Source: Micromonospora radicis (GTDB taxonomy: Bacteria > Actinomycetota > Actinomycetes > Mycobacteriales > Micromonosporaceae). From it: DNA of 64,000 nt. The DNA lies in NCBI RefSeq assembly GCF_003583405.1, contig NZ_QXEC01000013.1:62001-126000 (forward strand), given 5' to 3'. Positions within the stretch are counted from its first letter, which is position 1; every line of letters starts with the position of its first letter. The notes under the pieces are model-generated. The model ran no database searches. It worked only from the letters and a program-made list of their open reading frames with translations, and was not told the origin of the DNA. Of this stretch, positions 20,257 to 28,693 are shown one piece after another. The position numbers were made by a program, and so were the translations under genes.

Positions 20257-21885
20257 ATGACCACGCACGAGGTGTTCAACCAGGTACCCCCGCTGGTCGG
20301 CCACGACCTCGCCGACGACCCGGCGCTGCTGGACGGGCTCACCCGCGAGGGCGCCGGCTGGGCCACCGCGCAGGTGCGCGCGCTCGGCCGGCTCGCCGGC
20401 ACCGAAGCGGCGATCGAGCACGGTCGACTGGCCAACGAGTACCCGCCGGTGCTGCGTACCCACGACCGCTACGGCAACCGCGTCGACGAGGTGCAGTTCC
20501 ACCCCGCCTGGCACGAGCTGATGCGTACCGCCGTGGCGCACGGCCTGCACGCCGCGCCCTGGGCGGACGACCGGGTCGGCGCGCACGTCGCCCGGGCCGC
20601 CAAGTTCTACACCTGGCGGCCCGACGCCGGACACGGCTGCCCGATCTCGATGACCTACGCGGCGGTGCCCGCCCTGCGGCACGCCCCGGAGCTGGCCGCG
20701 CGCTACGAGCCGCTGCTGACCGCCACGACGTACGACTTCGGGCTGCGGGCACCGCAGACCAAGCGGGGCCTGCTGGCGGGCATGTCGATGACGGAGAAGC
20801 AGGGCGGCTCCGACGTCCGGGCCAACACCACCGTCGCCCGGCCGCAGGCCGACGGCGGCTACCGGCTGGTCGGGCACAAGTGGTTCACCTCCGCGCCGAT
20901 GTCCGACCTGTTCCTCACCCTCGCGCAGGCGCCGGATGGACTCACCTGTTTCCTGGTCCCGCGCGTGCTGCCCGACGGCGCCCGCAACGGGATGCGGCTG
21001 ATGCGGCTGAAGGACAAGCTCGGCAACCGGTCCAACGCCTCCGGCGAGGTCGAGTACGACGACGCGGTCGCCTGGCGGGTGGGCGCGGAGGGCCGGGGCG
21101 TACCCACCATCATCGACATGGTCAACCTGACCCGCCTCGACTGCGTGATCGGCGCCGCGGCCGGCATGCGGCAGGGTCTGATCACCGCCGCGCACCACGC
21201 CGCGCACCGGCGGGCCTTCGGCCGCCGCCTGGCCGACCAGCCGCTGATGCGTAACGTCCTGGCCGACCTGGCGGTGGAGTCCGAGGCGGCGACGACTCTG
21301 ATGCTGCGGCTCGCCGGCGCGACCGACCGGGCGGCCCGGGGCGACGCGGCGGAGGCGGCGTTCAAGCGCCTCGCCCTGGCCGTCGGCAAGTACTGGGTCT
21401 GCAAACGCTGGCCGGGGCACGCCGCCGAGGCGCTGGAATGCCTGGGCGGCAACGGCTACGTCGAGGAGTCCGGGATGCCGCGGCTGTTCCGCGAGTCACC
21501 GCTGAACTCGATCTGGGAGGGATCCGGCAACGTGGCCGCGCTGGACGTGCTGCGGGCCCTCGCCGGCCGACCCGAGGTGGCGGCGGCGTTCCGTGCCGAG
21601 GTGGGCGCGGCGGCCGGCGCCGACCGGCGCCTGGACGCCGCGGTGCGCCGGCTCGACACCGCCCTGGCCGACCAGACCGACCTGGAGGTACGGGCCCGAC
21701 GGCTGGTCGAACAGCTGGCCCTGGTGTTGCAGGGTGCGTTGCTGGTACGGCACGGGCCTCCGGCCGTGGCCGACGCCTTCTGCGCCTCCCGGCTCGGCGA
21801 CGACCGGGGCCAGGCGTACGGCACCCTGCCGGCCGGGGTCGACTTCGCCGCCATCCTCGACCGGTCCACCCCGCAGCCGGCCTGA
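20257..21885 (+). CDS. aidB: AidB-type acyl-CoA dehydrogenase
   Basis: This 542-residue FAD enzyme belongs to the AidB branch of acyl-CoA dehydrogenases, which are clearly longer than the usual 380-400 residues. The N-terminus HEVFNQVPPLVGHDLADDP is diagnostic. The FAD/substrate loop MSMTEKQGGSDVRANTT (about residue 175) and C-terminal CLGGNGYVEESGMPRLFRE (about 398-416) are intact. E. coli AidB belongs to the adaptive response to alkylation and binds DNA. A metabolic role on branched acyl-CoA is possible here. Start ATG after GGGGGAG. The upstream MarR-GNAT gene is a candidate regulator. Confidence 0.88.
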   Translation: MTTHEVFNQVPPLVGHDLADDPALLDGLTREGAGWATAQVRALGRLAGTEAAIEHGRLANEYPPVLRTHDRYGNRVDEVQFHPAWHELMRTAVAHGLHAAPWADDRVGAHVARAAKFYTWRPDAGHGCPISMTYAAVPALRHAPELAARYEPLLTATTYDFGLRAPQTKRGLLAGMSMTEKQGGSDVRANTTVARPQADGGYRLVGHKWFTSAPMSDLFLTLAQAPDGLTCFLVPRVLPDGARNGMRLMRLKDKLGNRSNASGEVEYDDAVAWRVGAEGRGVPTIIDMVNLTRLDCVIGAAAGMRQGLITAAHHAAHRRAFGRRLADQPLMRNVLADLAVESEAATTLMLRLAGATDRAARGDAAEAAFKRLALAVGKYWVCKRWPGHAAEALECLGGNGYVEESGMPRLFRESPLNSIWEGSGNVAALDVLRALAGRPEVAAAFRAEVGAAAGADRRLDAAVRRLDTALADQTDLEVRARRLVEQLALVLQGALLVRHGPPAVADAFCASRLGDDRGQAYGTLPAGVDFAAILDRSTPQPA

Positions 21886-21973
21886 CCGCCGGTCCACTTC
21901 GGAGCTTGGACAGAATGTGCCCTTCGAGGAGCGCTCTCGCGCCACGATCCCCGGCCTGACGATGGAGTGACGG

Positions 21974-22903
21974 ATGCAGCACTGGACGTACGAGAACATT
22001 CCCGACCAGCGTGGGCGTACGGTGATCGTCACCGGGGCCAACAGCGGGCTCGGTCGGGAAACCGCGCGCGCCCTGGTCGGCCGCGGTGCCCGGGTGGTGC
22101 TGGCCTGCCGGGACCTGGCCAAGGGCGAGGCCGCCGCCGGGGACATCCGGCAGCGGCACCCGGACGGCGAGGTGCGCTGCCTTCCGCTCGACCTGGCCGA
22201 CCTGGACTCGGTCGCCGCCTTCGCCACCGCCTACCGGGCCGAGTACGACCAGCTCGACCTGCTGATCAACAACGCCGGGGTGATGTATCCACCGCTGCGG
22301 CGCACCCGGCAGGGCTTCGAGCTGCAGTTCGGCACCAACCACCTCGGTCACTTCGCGCTCACCGGCCGGCTGCTGCCGATGCTGCTGGCCACCGAGGGGG
22401 CGCGGGTCGTCGCGGTGGCCAGCAACGCCTACCGCACCGGGCGGATCGACTTCGACGACCTCAACTGGGAACGGCGGCGCTACTCCCGGTTCGGCGCCTA
22501 CTCGCAGAGCAAACTGGCGGTCCTGCTGTTCGTCCTGGAACTGCACCGCCGGCTCACCGGGGCCGGCGCGGCGTTGCGGGTCACCGCCGCGCACCCCGGG
22601 TGGACGTACACCGGGGAGAGCCAGGGACGGGACCGCTTCGTCACCGTGGTCAACGCGATCGGTCGGTACGTCGCGATGCCGCTGGAGCAGGGGGTGCTGC
22701 CGACGCTGCGCGCGGCGACCGACCCCGACGCCGACAGCGGCAGCTACTGGGGGCCGGCGCACCGGATGGAGAACGCCGGCCCGCCGGTACCCGCCGGCCG
22801 CGCCCCCCGGGCCCTCGACGCGGACGTCGCCGGCCGGTTGTGGGCCGAGAGCGAACGGCTGACCGGCGTGCCGATCAGCCTGGCGCCCGTCGAGGGCGGC
22901 TGA
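21974..22903 (+). CDS. Short-chain dehydrogenase/reductase
   Basis: This 309-residue NAD(P)-dependent oxidoreductase of the retinol-dehydrogenase/WWOX-like SDR group has cofactor motif VTGANSGLGRE (residues about 20-30), the NNAGVM motif (about 98) and the catalytic Tyr and Lys in YSQSK (about 176-180). A C-terminal extension reaches Trp-rich DSGSYWGPAHRMENAG. Basic residues after the first strand (ACRDLAKG) suggest NADPH preference. Substrate unknown. It lies 88 nt after aidB in the same direction, and its start is an ATG following GGAGTGACGG. Confidence 0.85.
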   Translation: MQHWTYENIPDQRGRTVIVTGANSGLGRETARALVGRGARVVLACRDLAKGEAAAGDIRQRHPDGEVRCLPLDLADLDSVAAFATAYRAEYDQLDLLINNAGVMYPPLRRTRQGFELQFGTNHLGHFALTGRLLPMLLATEGARVVAVASNAYRTGRIDFDDLNWERRRYSRFGAYSQSKLAVLLFVLELHRRLTGAGAALRVTAAHPGWTYTGESQGRDRFVTVVNAIGRYVAMPLEQGVLPTLRAATDPDADSGSYWGPAHRMENAGPPVPAGRAPRALDADVAGRLWAESERLTGVPISLAPVEGG

Positions 22904-22911
22904 GCGACGCA

Positions 22912-22945
22912 CCGGTGCCCCGGCCGCGATGGGTCGGGGCACCGG
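22912..22945. terminator. Bidirectional terminator between SDR and CE1 genes
   Basis: An 11-bp perfect stem CCGGTGCCCCG/CGGGGCACCGG with a 12-nt loop lies between the two convergent stop codons. Confidence 0.7.
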
Positions 22946-22952
22946 GGCGGGC

Positions 22953-24266
22953 TCAGCCGCAGGCGGCGCCGTTGAGGGTGAACTGGCCCGGTGGCGGGTT
23001 GCTGCCGGTGTGGGTGGCCTGGACACCGAAGCTGACGCTCTGGTTGGCCGCGATCGTGCCGTTGTAGGAGACGTTGCGTGCGGTCACCTGGTTGCCGGTC
23101 TGGGTGACCGTGGCGTTCCAGGCGCTGGTGACCTGCTGGCTGCCCGGCCAGGTCCACTGCACCGTCCAACCGTTGACCGCGCTCGGGCTGGTGTTGGTGA
23201 CGGTGATGTTGGCGACCAGGCCGTTGTTCCAGGAGTCGGCGGCGTACTGCACCCGGCAGGAGGTCGACCCCGGCGGCGGGGTGGTCGGCGGCGGGGTGGT
23301 CGGGGGCGGCGTGGTGGGCGGTGGGGTGGTGCCGCTCAGGCCGAAGAAGTCGATCGCCGCCCGGGCCATGCCGGTCGACGGCAGGCTGTGCCCGGCGCCC
23401 TGGATGGCGTACGCCTCCACCCGCACCGTGCCGGAGGAGTCGGCGAAGCGGCGGCGGTTCCAGTTGGCCTGCGGGGTGTCGCTGGACGTGGGGGTCTGGC
23501 TCAGCCCGGCCACGTTCGTCCACTGCTCGACGGACTCCTGCAGCAGCTGGAAGGGGATCAGGTTGTCGGCGGTGCCGTGCCACAGCTGGACCCGGGGGCG
23601 CGGACCGTTGTAACCCGGGTACGCCTGCCGGACGGCGTCGCCCCACTGCTGCGGCGTGCGGTCCATCCGGCCGTTGACGCACTGGCTGTTGGTGGGCGGG
23701 AAGTCGGCGGCGTTGGCGAAGCAGTTGAACGGCACCCCCATGAACGCGGCGCCGGCCTTGTAGACGTCCGGGTAGAGCGCCATCAGGGCCTGGGTCATCA
23801 TCCCGCCCGACGAGCTGCCGGTGGCGTACACCCGTTGCGGGTCGCCGCGGTACTGCTGCTGCGCGTAGTTGACCATCGACATGATGGAGACCGGGTCGCT
23901 GCCGCCGTTGCGCTGCTTCGCGGCGGCGGACCACACGTCGAAGCAGTTGCCGAAGCCGGCCTGCTGGGTCGCGGTGGGGTAGATGACCAGGAAGCCGTAC
24001 TGGTCGGCGAGCCGGGCGAACTCACTGCCCGAGTAGAAGCCCTGGCCGGAGCCGCCACAACCGTGCATGGCGACCAGGATCGCCGGGTTCGCCGGCCGGT
24101 TGTCCGGTGCGTAGATGTGCATGCGCATGTTGCCCGGGTTGCTGCCGAAGTTCGTCACCTCGACAAGTGACGCGGCGGCGGCCGGGGGCGGGGCCAGCAC
24201 GATGCCCGCCACGGCGAAGAGGAGTGCGGCGGCCAGGGAGCCCAGCGCCGCTACGGTTCGGTTCAC
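22953..24266 (-). CDS. Secreted CE1-type esterase (acetylxylan/feruloyl) with CBM2
   Basis: This exported enzyme of about 437 residues has a signal peptide (LAAALLFAVAGIVLAPPPAA), a PHB-depolymerase-family alpha/beta hydrolase domain with oxyanion MHGCGGSG, nucleophile GSSSGG, Asp near HGTADN and His in GAGHSLP, then a (PPPTT)n linker and a C-terminal CBM2. This architecture is typical of xylan-deacetylating or feruloyl esterases, fitting the xylanase-rich context. GTG at 24266 is preferred: GGAGG sits 5 nt before it and overlaps the earlier ATG at 24278. Confidence 0.85.
   Translation of the reverse strand: MNRTVAALGSLAAALLFAVAGIVLAPPPAAAASLVEVTNFGSNPGNMRMHIYAPDNRPANPAILVAMHGCGGSGQGFYSGSEFARLADQYGFLVIYPTATQQAGFGNCFDVWSAAAKQRNGGSDPVSIMSMVNYAQQQYRGDPQRVYATGSSSGGMMTQALMALYPDVYKAGAAFMGVPFNCFANAADFPPTNSQCVNGRMDRTPQQWGDAVRQAYPGYNGPRPRVQLWHGTADNLIPFQLLQESVEQWTNVAGLSQTPTSSDTPQANWNRRRFADSSGTVRVEAYAIQGAGHSLPSTGMARAAIDFFGLSGTTPPPTTPPPTTPPPTTPPPGSTSCRVQYAADSWNNGLVANITVTNTSPSAVNGWTVQWTWPGSQQVTSAWNATVTQTGNQVTARNVSYNGTIAANQSVSFGVQATHTGSNPPPGQFTLNGAACG
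23272..23331 (-). repeat. Four 15-bp repeats encoding the PPPTT linker
   Basis: Four consecutive 15-bp units (the first two identical) encode the Pro/Thr linker between esterase and CBM2. Such in-frame minisatellites are prone to copy-number change without breaking the frame. Confidence 0.85.
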
Positions 24267-24587
24267 GTCCACCTCCATGGACTACGGGTCGACACCGGAG
24301 CGGCCACGGTGAACCAGACGGCGGTCACCCGGGCCGACGAGGACGGTGTCGCGATGCGGGAGGTGCTGCCCTACGGAACCGGTGTCCGTTCACCTCGCCG
24401 TGCCAACGGTGCATTTCATGCCAATCCGCAGCTCGCGCGTAGCCAAAGTATGGGCTCGCGGCGGCGACCCGGCAAGATGCTTGTAGATATCGATAGTTTC
24501 GGTTCACCATGATCGCGCTTCTCCACGATCGAGCGGGCGAGCCGGTCGCCCGGGCCGGGACCGTTCGACGGCCGCCGGTCTGCCACC
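24267..24587. promoter_or_regulatory. Divergent promoter region, CE1 esterase and MFS gene
   Basis: No gene is visible. An AT-richer patch around 24480-24510 contains TATCGATA (24488-24495) next to GTTTCGG. This could be a degraded version of the arabinose-type operator core or part of another regulator site. No clear -35/-10 pair stands out. Confidence 0.3.
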
Positions 24588-25859
24588 ATGCAACGCATGA
24601 CGGGGGAAGTGCGGACGGAACCGGCGGCGAGCCGCGAGCGCGTCGGCCTGGGCGGCCGGTACTGGCGGCTCTGGTCGGCCTCGGCGGTGTCCAACCTCGC
24701 CGACGGCATCGTCAAGATCGCGCTGCCGTTGATCGCAGTCCGGTACACCGACTCGCCGGTGCTGGTCGCCGGGGTCGCGGTCGCGTTCAGCCTGCCGTGG
24801 CTGCTCTTCGCGCTGCCGGCCGGCGCGCTGGTCGACCGGCTCGACCGACGTCGGGTGATGCTGGCCGCCAACACCGTGCGCGCGACGTTGCTCGGCGCGC
24901 TGGCGTTGGCCGTGGCGCTCGACGTCGGCGCGATCTGGCTGCTGTACCTGGTGGCGCTCGGCGTGGGTGCCGCCGAGACCCTCTACGACACCTCCGCCCA
25001 GTCCATCCTGCCGCAGGTCGTGTCACGTGCGGCACTGCCGGCGGCCAACGGCCGGCTGCACGCCGTCGAGTTGGCCGCCAACCAGTTCGTCGGCCCGCCG
25101 CTGGCCGGCTTCCTGGTCGCCGCCGGTGCCGCCGTGGCGCTGGCCGGTCCGGCCGGCCTCTGGGCGGTGGCGGTCGCCGCGCTGCTGCTGGTCGGCGGCC
25201 GGTTCCGGATCGACCGCGACGGCCAGACCTCGGTACGCGCCGACATCGCCGAAGGGCTGCGCTTCCTCTGGCGACACCGGCTGCTGCGGACGCTGGCGAC
25301 GATGGTGGGAGTCAGCAACTTCTGCACCAACGCGATCTTCGCGGTGCTCGTCCTCTACGCGGTCGGGCCCGGCTCGGCGATCGGGCTCACCGAACCCGGC
25401 TTCGGGCTGCTGCTGACCACCATCGCCGCCGGCATCGTGCTCGGTTCGCTGGCTGCCGCCGGGATCGAGCGCCGGCTCGGGCGGGCCCGGGCGCTCGCCC
25501 TCTCGGTCGTGGCCATGGCGGCCGTGGTCGGGGTGCCGGCGCTGAGCACCAACCCGTACGTCATCGGCGCGGTCTTCTTCTGCGGCGGGATCCTGCTCGC
25601 CGCCTGGAACGTGATCACCATCTCGCTGCGTCAGCGGATCACGCCGGACCACCTGCTCGGCCGGGTCAACAGCAGCTACCGGCTGCTGGCCTGGGGCAGC
25701 ATGCCGGTGGGCGCGCTGGTCGGCGGCCTGCTGGCCGAGTTGTTCGGCCTCCGCGCGGTCTTCGCCGTGATGGGCGTGCTGGCGTCGACCCTGCTGCTCG
25801 GCATGCTCCGGGTGACCGACGCCAACATCGAGGCCGCCGAACGCGAGGTCAGCACCTGA
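24588..25859 (+). CDS. MFS transporter (EntS/MFS_3 type exporter)
   Basis: This 423-residue membrane protein has about twelve hydrophobic segments. The MFS loop motif GALVDRLDRRRVML follows helix 2 (about residue 80), and the N-terminal YWRLWSASAVSNLADGIVK is typical of the EntS/transmembrane secretion effector group, which exports siderophores, macrolides or other small molecules. Substrate unknown. The start could be 24588 or 24597, as neither has a good ribosome binding site. Remnants of a macrolide-type glycosyltransferase follow downstream. Confidence 0.82.
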   Translation: MQRMTGEVRTEPAASRERVGLGGRYWRLWSASAVSNLADGIVKIALPLIAVRYTDSPVLVAGVAVAFSLPWLLFALPAGALVDRLDRRRVMLAANTVRATLLGALALAVALDVGAIWLLYLVALGVGAAETLYDTSAQSILPQVVSRAALPAANGRLHAVELAANQFVGPPLAGFLVAAGAAVALAGPAGLWAVAVAALLLVGGRFRIDRDGQTSVRADIAEGLRFLWRHRLLRTLATMVGVSNFCTNAIFAVLVLYAVGPGSAIGLTEPGFGLLLTTIAAGIVLGSLAAAGIERRLGRARALALSVVAMAAVVGVPALSTNPYVIGAVFFCGGILLAAWNVITISLRQRITPDHLLGRVNSSYRLLAWGSMPVGALVGGLLAELFGLRAVFAVMGVLASTLLLGMLRVTDANIEAAEREVST

Positions 25860-25904
25860 CCGTCCACCGGTCGGCCCCCCGCGACCCGAAACGAGCCCGT
25901 ACTC

Positions 25905-26315
25905 CGCAGCGGCCCGGGTCCGCCCCCGCGTCGTCTCGCCCATCGGATGGCCGCCCGGCAACGTCGAGGTGCACCGGAGCGTGCCGCAACTGGTGGTGCT
26001 GGCGCACGCGTCGGCCTTCGTCACCCACGCCGGCATGGGAAGCTGTGCCGAGGCGCTCTGGTTCGGGGTGCCCACGGTCGCGATCCCCCGGGCGGTCGAC
26101 CAGTTCGGCAACGCCGATCGGCTGGTCGAGGCCGGCGCCGGCCGGCTGCTGCCCGCCGAGCAGGTCACGCCCGGGCGCTGCGTACGGCGGTCGACGCGGT
26201 CGCCGACGACGCACTGCTACGCGGCCGGCTGGCCGAGATCCGGTCCGAGGTACGGGGCAACGGCGGAGCCCGCCGTGCGGCCGACGCGGTCGAGGACTTC
26301 CTCGCCCCGGGCTGA
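25905..26315 (+). pseudogene. Decayed MGT-type glycosyltransferase (C-terminal fragment with frameshift)
   Basis: The sequence reads the C-terminal nucleotide-sugar domain of a macrolide/UDP-glucuronosyl-type GT1 enzyme. It runs NVEVHRSVPQLVVLAHA, FVTHAGMGSCAEALWFGVP and VAIPRAVDQFGNADRLVEAG in one frame to about 26172. The expected continuation, ALRTAVDAVADDALLRGRLA through AADAVEDFLAPG, lies in a different frame. One frameshift is therefore clear, and the N-terminal roughly 270 residues are missing. No start codon or ribosome binding site serves it. Confidence 0.7.
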
Positions 26316-26335
26316 CCCGAGCGGTGGGCCGCCCG

Positions 26336-26410
26336 AGGGGGCGGGGAACCGCCCGCCTGCTGCTCGACGCGGTGATCGCCTCGACCGAGGCGGCGGGGAT
26401 TCCGCGGTGC
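26336..26410 (+). pseudogene. Possible fragment of a GNAT (phosphinothricin-type) acetyltransferase
   Basis: About 22 codons read ARLLLDAVIASTEAAGIP, closely resembling the acetyl-CoA-binding helix region of PAT-type GNAT enzymes (LL-ALIASTEAAGIWT). Neither flank continues the domain. It follows directly on the glycosyltransferase remnant. The piece is short, so a chance match cannot be excluded. Confidence 0.35.
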
Positions 26411-26475
26411 CGTGGCGGCCCTTCCTCGGCGGCTGCCGGACATCCGCCGAGGAGGGACACCGGTGACGACGGTGG

Positions 26476-28338
26476 TTACGGGTACCGCCTGACGTAGACC
26501 GGTGCGCCGACCCGGTCCATGTCGGCCGCCTCGCCGACGCCGTTGACCACGTGGTCGATGGCACCCGCGCTGAGGTTGACGGTCATGATGTGGTGCAGCC
26601 GCACGCCCGGCCGCTTCGGCACCTCGAAGCCGTTCTCGGTGCGGATCGACGGGTTGTTCTGGTTGAAGACGTACACGCCGCCGCCGTGCAGGGTGTGGTG
26701 GCGTACCCGGTCACCGACCTTGTAGCCGGCCCACCCGTTGACCTTGCCGTTGTGCCAGTCGGCCTGCGTGGGCGGGTCGTACGGCAGCTCGTTCTGGTAG
26801 AGGACCGTGGTGCCGTGCTCGCCGTTCCAGACCGTGTTGTAGCGCTGGAAGTGCTCCACGAACAGGCCGGTGGCGGTGACGTGGTCGCCGTTGATGACCA
26901 CGCCGTAGCGTCCGGTGTTGGTCCGCCAGCGGTCGGTGTCGCCGTTGACGCCCTCGGTGAAGCCCTCGACGCCGTGGTCGCCGCGCCACACCCAGGTGTG
27001 GTCGATCAGGACGTGGTCGCTGTTGACCTCCAGCGCGGTGTCGGTCCTGCCGATGTGCGGGCCACCGACCCGGAAGTACACGTCGGAGAGGGTCGTCGGG
27101 TTCTTCGCGGTGCTCTGGTCGCGGCCGTGTCGTTGGCCGACCCGCAGCAGCACCGGTGACTCCCTGAGCCCCGCGTCGATGGTGACCCCGGCGACCACCA
27201 CACCGGGTACCCCGGCGACGTCGAGCGGCACCGCCCCGTTCACCGCGGTGAGGGTGGCGTGCCCGATGCCGAGGACGACCGTGTCTGGCCGGCGGATCTC
27301 GATGCTGCGGGCCACGTCGTACACCCCGGGGGTGAGCAGCAGGTGCTTGCCGCGGGCGAGTTGGGAGTTGATGGTCTGCACCGAGTCGGACGGCTTGGCG
27401 ACGAAGAACCTGTCGATCGGGATGCTCTGCCCCGGCGTGCTGCCGTCGGCCCAGGTTACGCCGCGGGTGTCGCGGCGCGCGGCGGGCACCCGGACCTGGT
27501 ACTTGCCCTTGGCGTCGACGAACAGGTACGGCTTCTCCCGGCTGACCGGCGTGGTGTCCAGGGTGGTGTACGGCGGGTCGGGGAAGTCCGCGTCGTCGGG
27601 GGCGCCCACCACCCCGGCGAAGACCTGGTTCCACACCCCGTTGGACCAGCTCTCGACCTCGCTGTTGCGGGTCAGCCACTGCTGCTGGGAGCCGTTGGTG
27701 GTGGCCGGCAGCCGGGAGTCGGCGATGAAGCCGCCGCTGGCGTACTGCGGACCGTTGGTGCAGTAGTCCATCAGCGACAGCCCACCGCCGCTGATGTCGA
27801 GCCGGCGCATCGACACCGCCTGCGACACCGCCCAGAAGTTGGCCGAGGCGCGGCAGTCGTCCTGGCCGGCGGCGTCGACGCGCAGCGACAGGTTGGACAG
27901 GGTGCGCCAGAAGTTGACAAGCGCGATGCAGTTGCCGGTGCCGCCCTCGGTCAGGCAGCGGTTGTACGCCTCGATCTTCCCGTTGACCGTCACGTCGGTG
28001 GGGGAGGCGCCCAGCCCGGAGATCTCGGTGTAGTAGCCGACCTTGACCTGCAACGGTTCGGCGGCGGTGCCGTAGCTGCCCGGCCGGAACAGGTACGCGT
28101 GCCGGCTGGTACCCATCTCGTTGTCCACCTGGGCGGCGTGGGCCGCGTCGAGGATCGCCTGGATCTGTCCGACCGGCATGCTCGGGTCGAAGATCGTGAC
28201 GTTGGGGCCGAAGTCCGGCGTCGCCGGTCGGGGCGGGCCGGCGCTGACCGGTGTGTTCGTAGCGACGGCGGCGGTGGCCAACACGAGACCGAAGGCCAGG
28301 GCCCGGCCGAGTGGTCGGCGGTGCGGTGTGGGCGGCAT
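26476..28338 (-). CDS. Secreted right-handed beta-helix protein, function unknown
   Basis: This 620-residue protein is exported by a signal peptide (about 1-32, ending NTPVSAG). The rest belongs to an actinobacterial family often mislabelled adenylyl cyclase or coagulation-factor-like; recognisable conserved blocks are NEMGTSRHAYLFRPGSYG, GYYTEISGLGASPTDV, NFWRTLSNL, SANFWAVSQAVSMRR and NGEHGTTVLYQNELPYDPP. Repeated short strands and Asn-rich turns suggest a double pectate-lyase-like beta-helix as in GH55. The carbohydrate target is not known. Unlike some relatives it has no C-terminal CBM. A CebR-like palindrome lies 66 bp upstream. Confidence 0.65.
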   Translation of the reverse strand: MPPTPHRRPLGRALAFGLVLATAAVATNTPVSAGPPRPATPDFGPNVTIFDPSMPVGQIQAILDAAHAAQVDNEMGTSRHAYLFRPGSYGTAAEPLQVKVGYYTEISGLGASPTDVTVNGKIEAYNRCLTEGGTGNCIALVNFWRTLSNLSLRVDAAGQDDCRASANFWAVSQAVSMRRLDISGGGLSLMDYCTNGPQYASGGFIADSRLPATTNGSQQQWLTRNSEVESWSNGVWNQVFAGVVGAPDDADFPDPPYTTLDTTPVSREKPYLFVDAKGKYQVRVPAARRDTRGVTWADGSTPGQSIPIDRFFVAKPSDSVQTINSQLARGKHLLLTPGVYDVARSIEIRRPDTVVLGIGHATLTAVNGAVPLDVAGVPGVVVAGVTIDAGLRESPVLLRVGQRHGRDQSTAKNPTTLSDVYFRVGGPHIGRTDTALEVNSDHVLIDHTWVWRGDHGVEGFTEGVNGDTDRWRTNTGRYGVVINGDHVTATGLFVEHFQRYNTVWNGEHGTTVLYQNELPYDPPTQADWHNGKVNGWAGYKVGDRVRHHTLHGGGVYVFNQNNPSIRTENGFEVPKRPGVRLHHIMTVNLSAGAIDHVVNGVGEAADMDRVGAPVYVRRYP

Positions 28339-28403
28339 GTGGTCGTCCTTCCCGTCGGGCGCGGGGTACGGGCATCGACCCGACGACGTGGCGAACCCCG
28401 CTG

Positions 28404-28419
28404 TGAGAGCGCTCTCTCA
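28404..28419. promoter_or_regulatory. CebR/CelR-like operator upstream of beta-helix protein
   Basis: TGAGAGCGCTCTCTCA contains the perfect 12-bp palindrome GAGAGCGCTCTC. It resembles the cellulose-regulator site TGGGAGCGCTCCCA known from Streptomyces CebR and Thermobifida CelR. It differs clearly from the arabinose-island operator, so a different LacI-family protein is expected. Confidence 0.55.
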
Positions 28420-28627
28420 GTGAGGCGGGCGGATGTCCCGCGGTGCAGAATCGGGACTCAGATGTTTCTACCGCGTAACTCCGCACCGCGCCATGGTTCG
28501 CCGGGCATCGATTCGCCCCGGCACGCCGGTCGGCGCGGTCACGGCGTGACGGGGCAGCTGGTCGAACCCGTTTCGGCGTAACGACCGGGTACCGAGGCGC
28601 AGGAGGCCACCGTCACGCCGTAACGGA

Positions 28628-28668
28628 GCCGACGGCGGTGTGCACGGACCCGGCACACCGCCGTCGGC
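28628..28668 (-). terminator. Terminator of the PepSY gene
   Basis: A perfect 16-bp stem (arms 28628-28643 and 28653-28668) with a 9-nt loop lies 26 nt past the PepSY stop on the minus strand. Confidence 0.75.
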
Positions 28669-28693
28669 GCCGGAACGGGGTCGACCAGCTGCG

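Noticed and set aside
28538..28624. GTCACGGCGTGAC palindrome and similar copies (GTCACGCCGTAAC) between the beta-helix and PepSY genes
   Set aside because: The copies are imperfect, unevenly spaced and far from either start codon. They are not convincing as an operator set.
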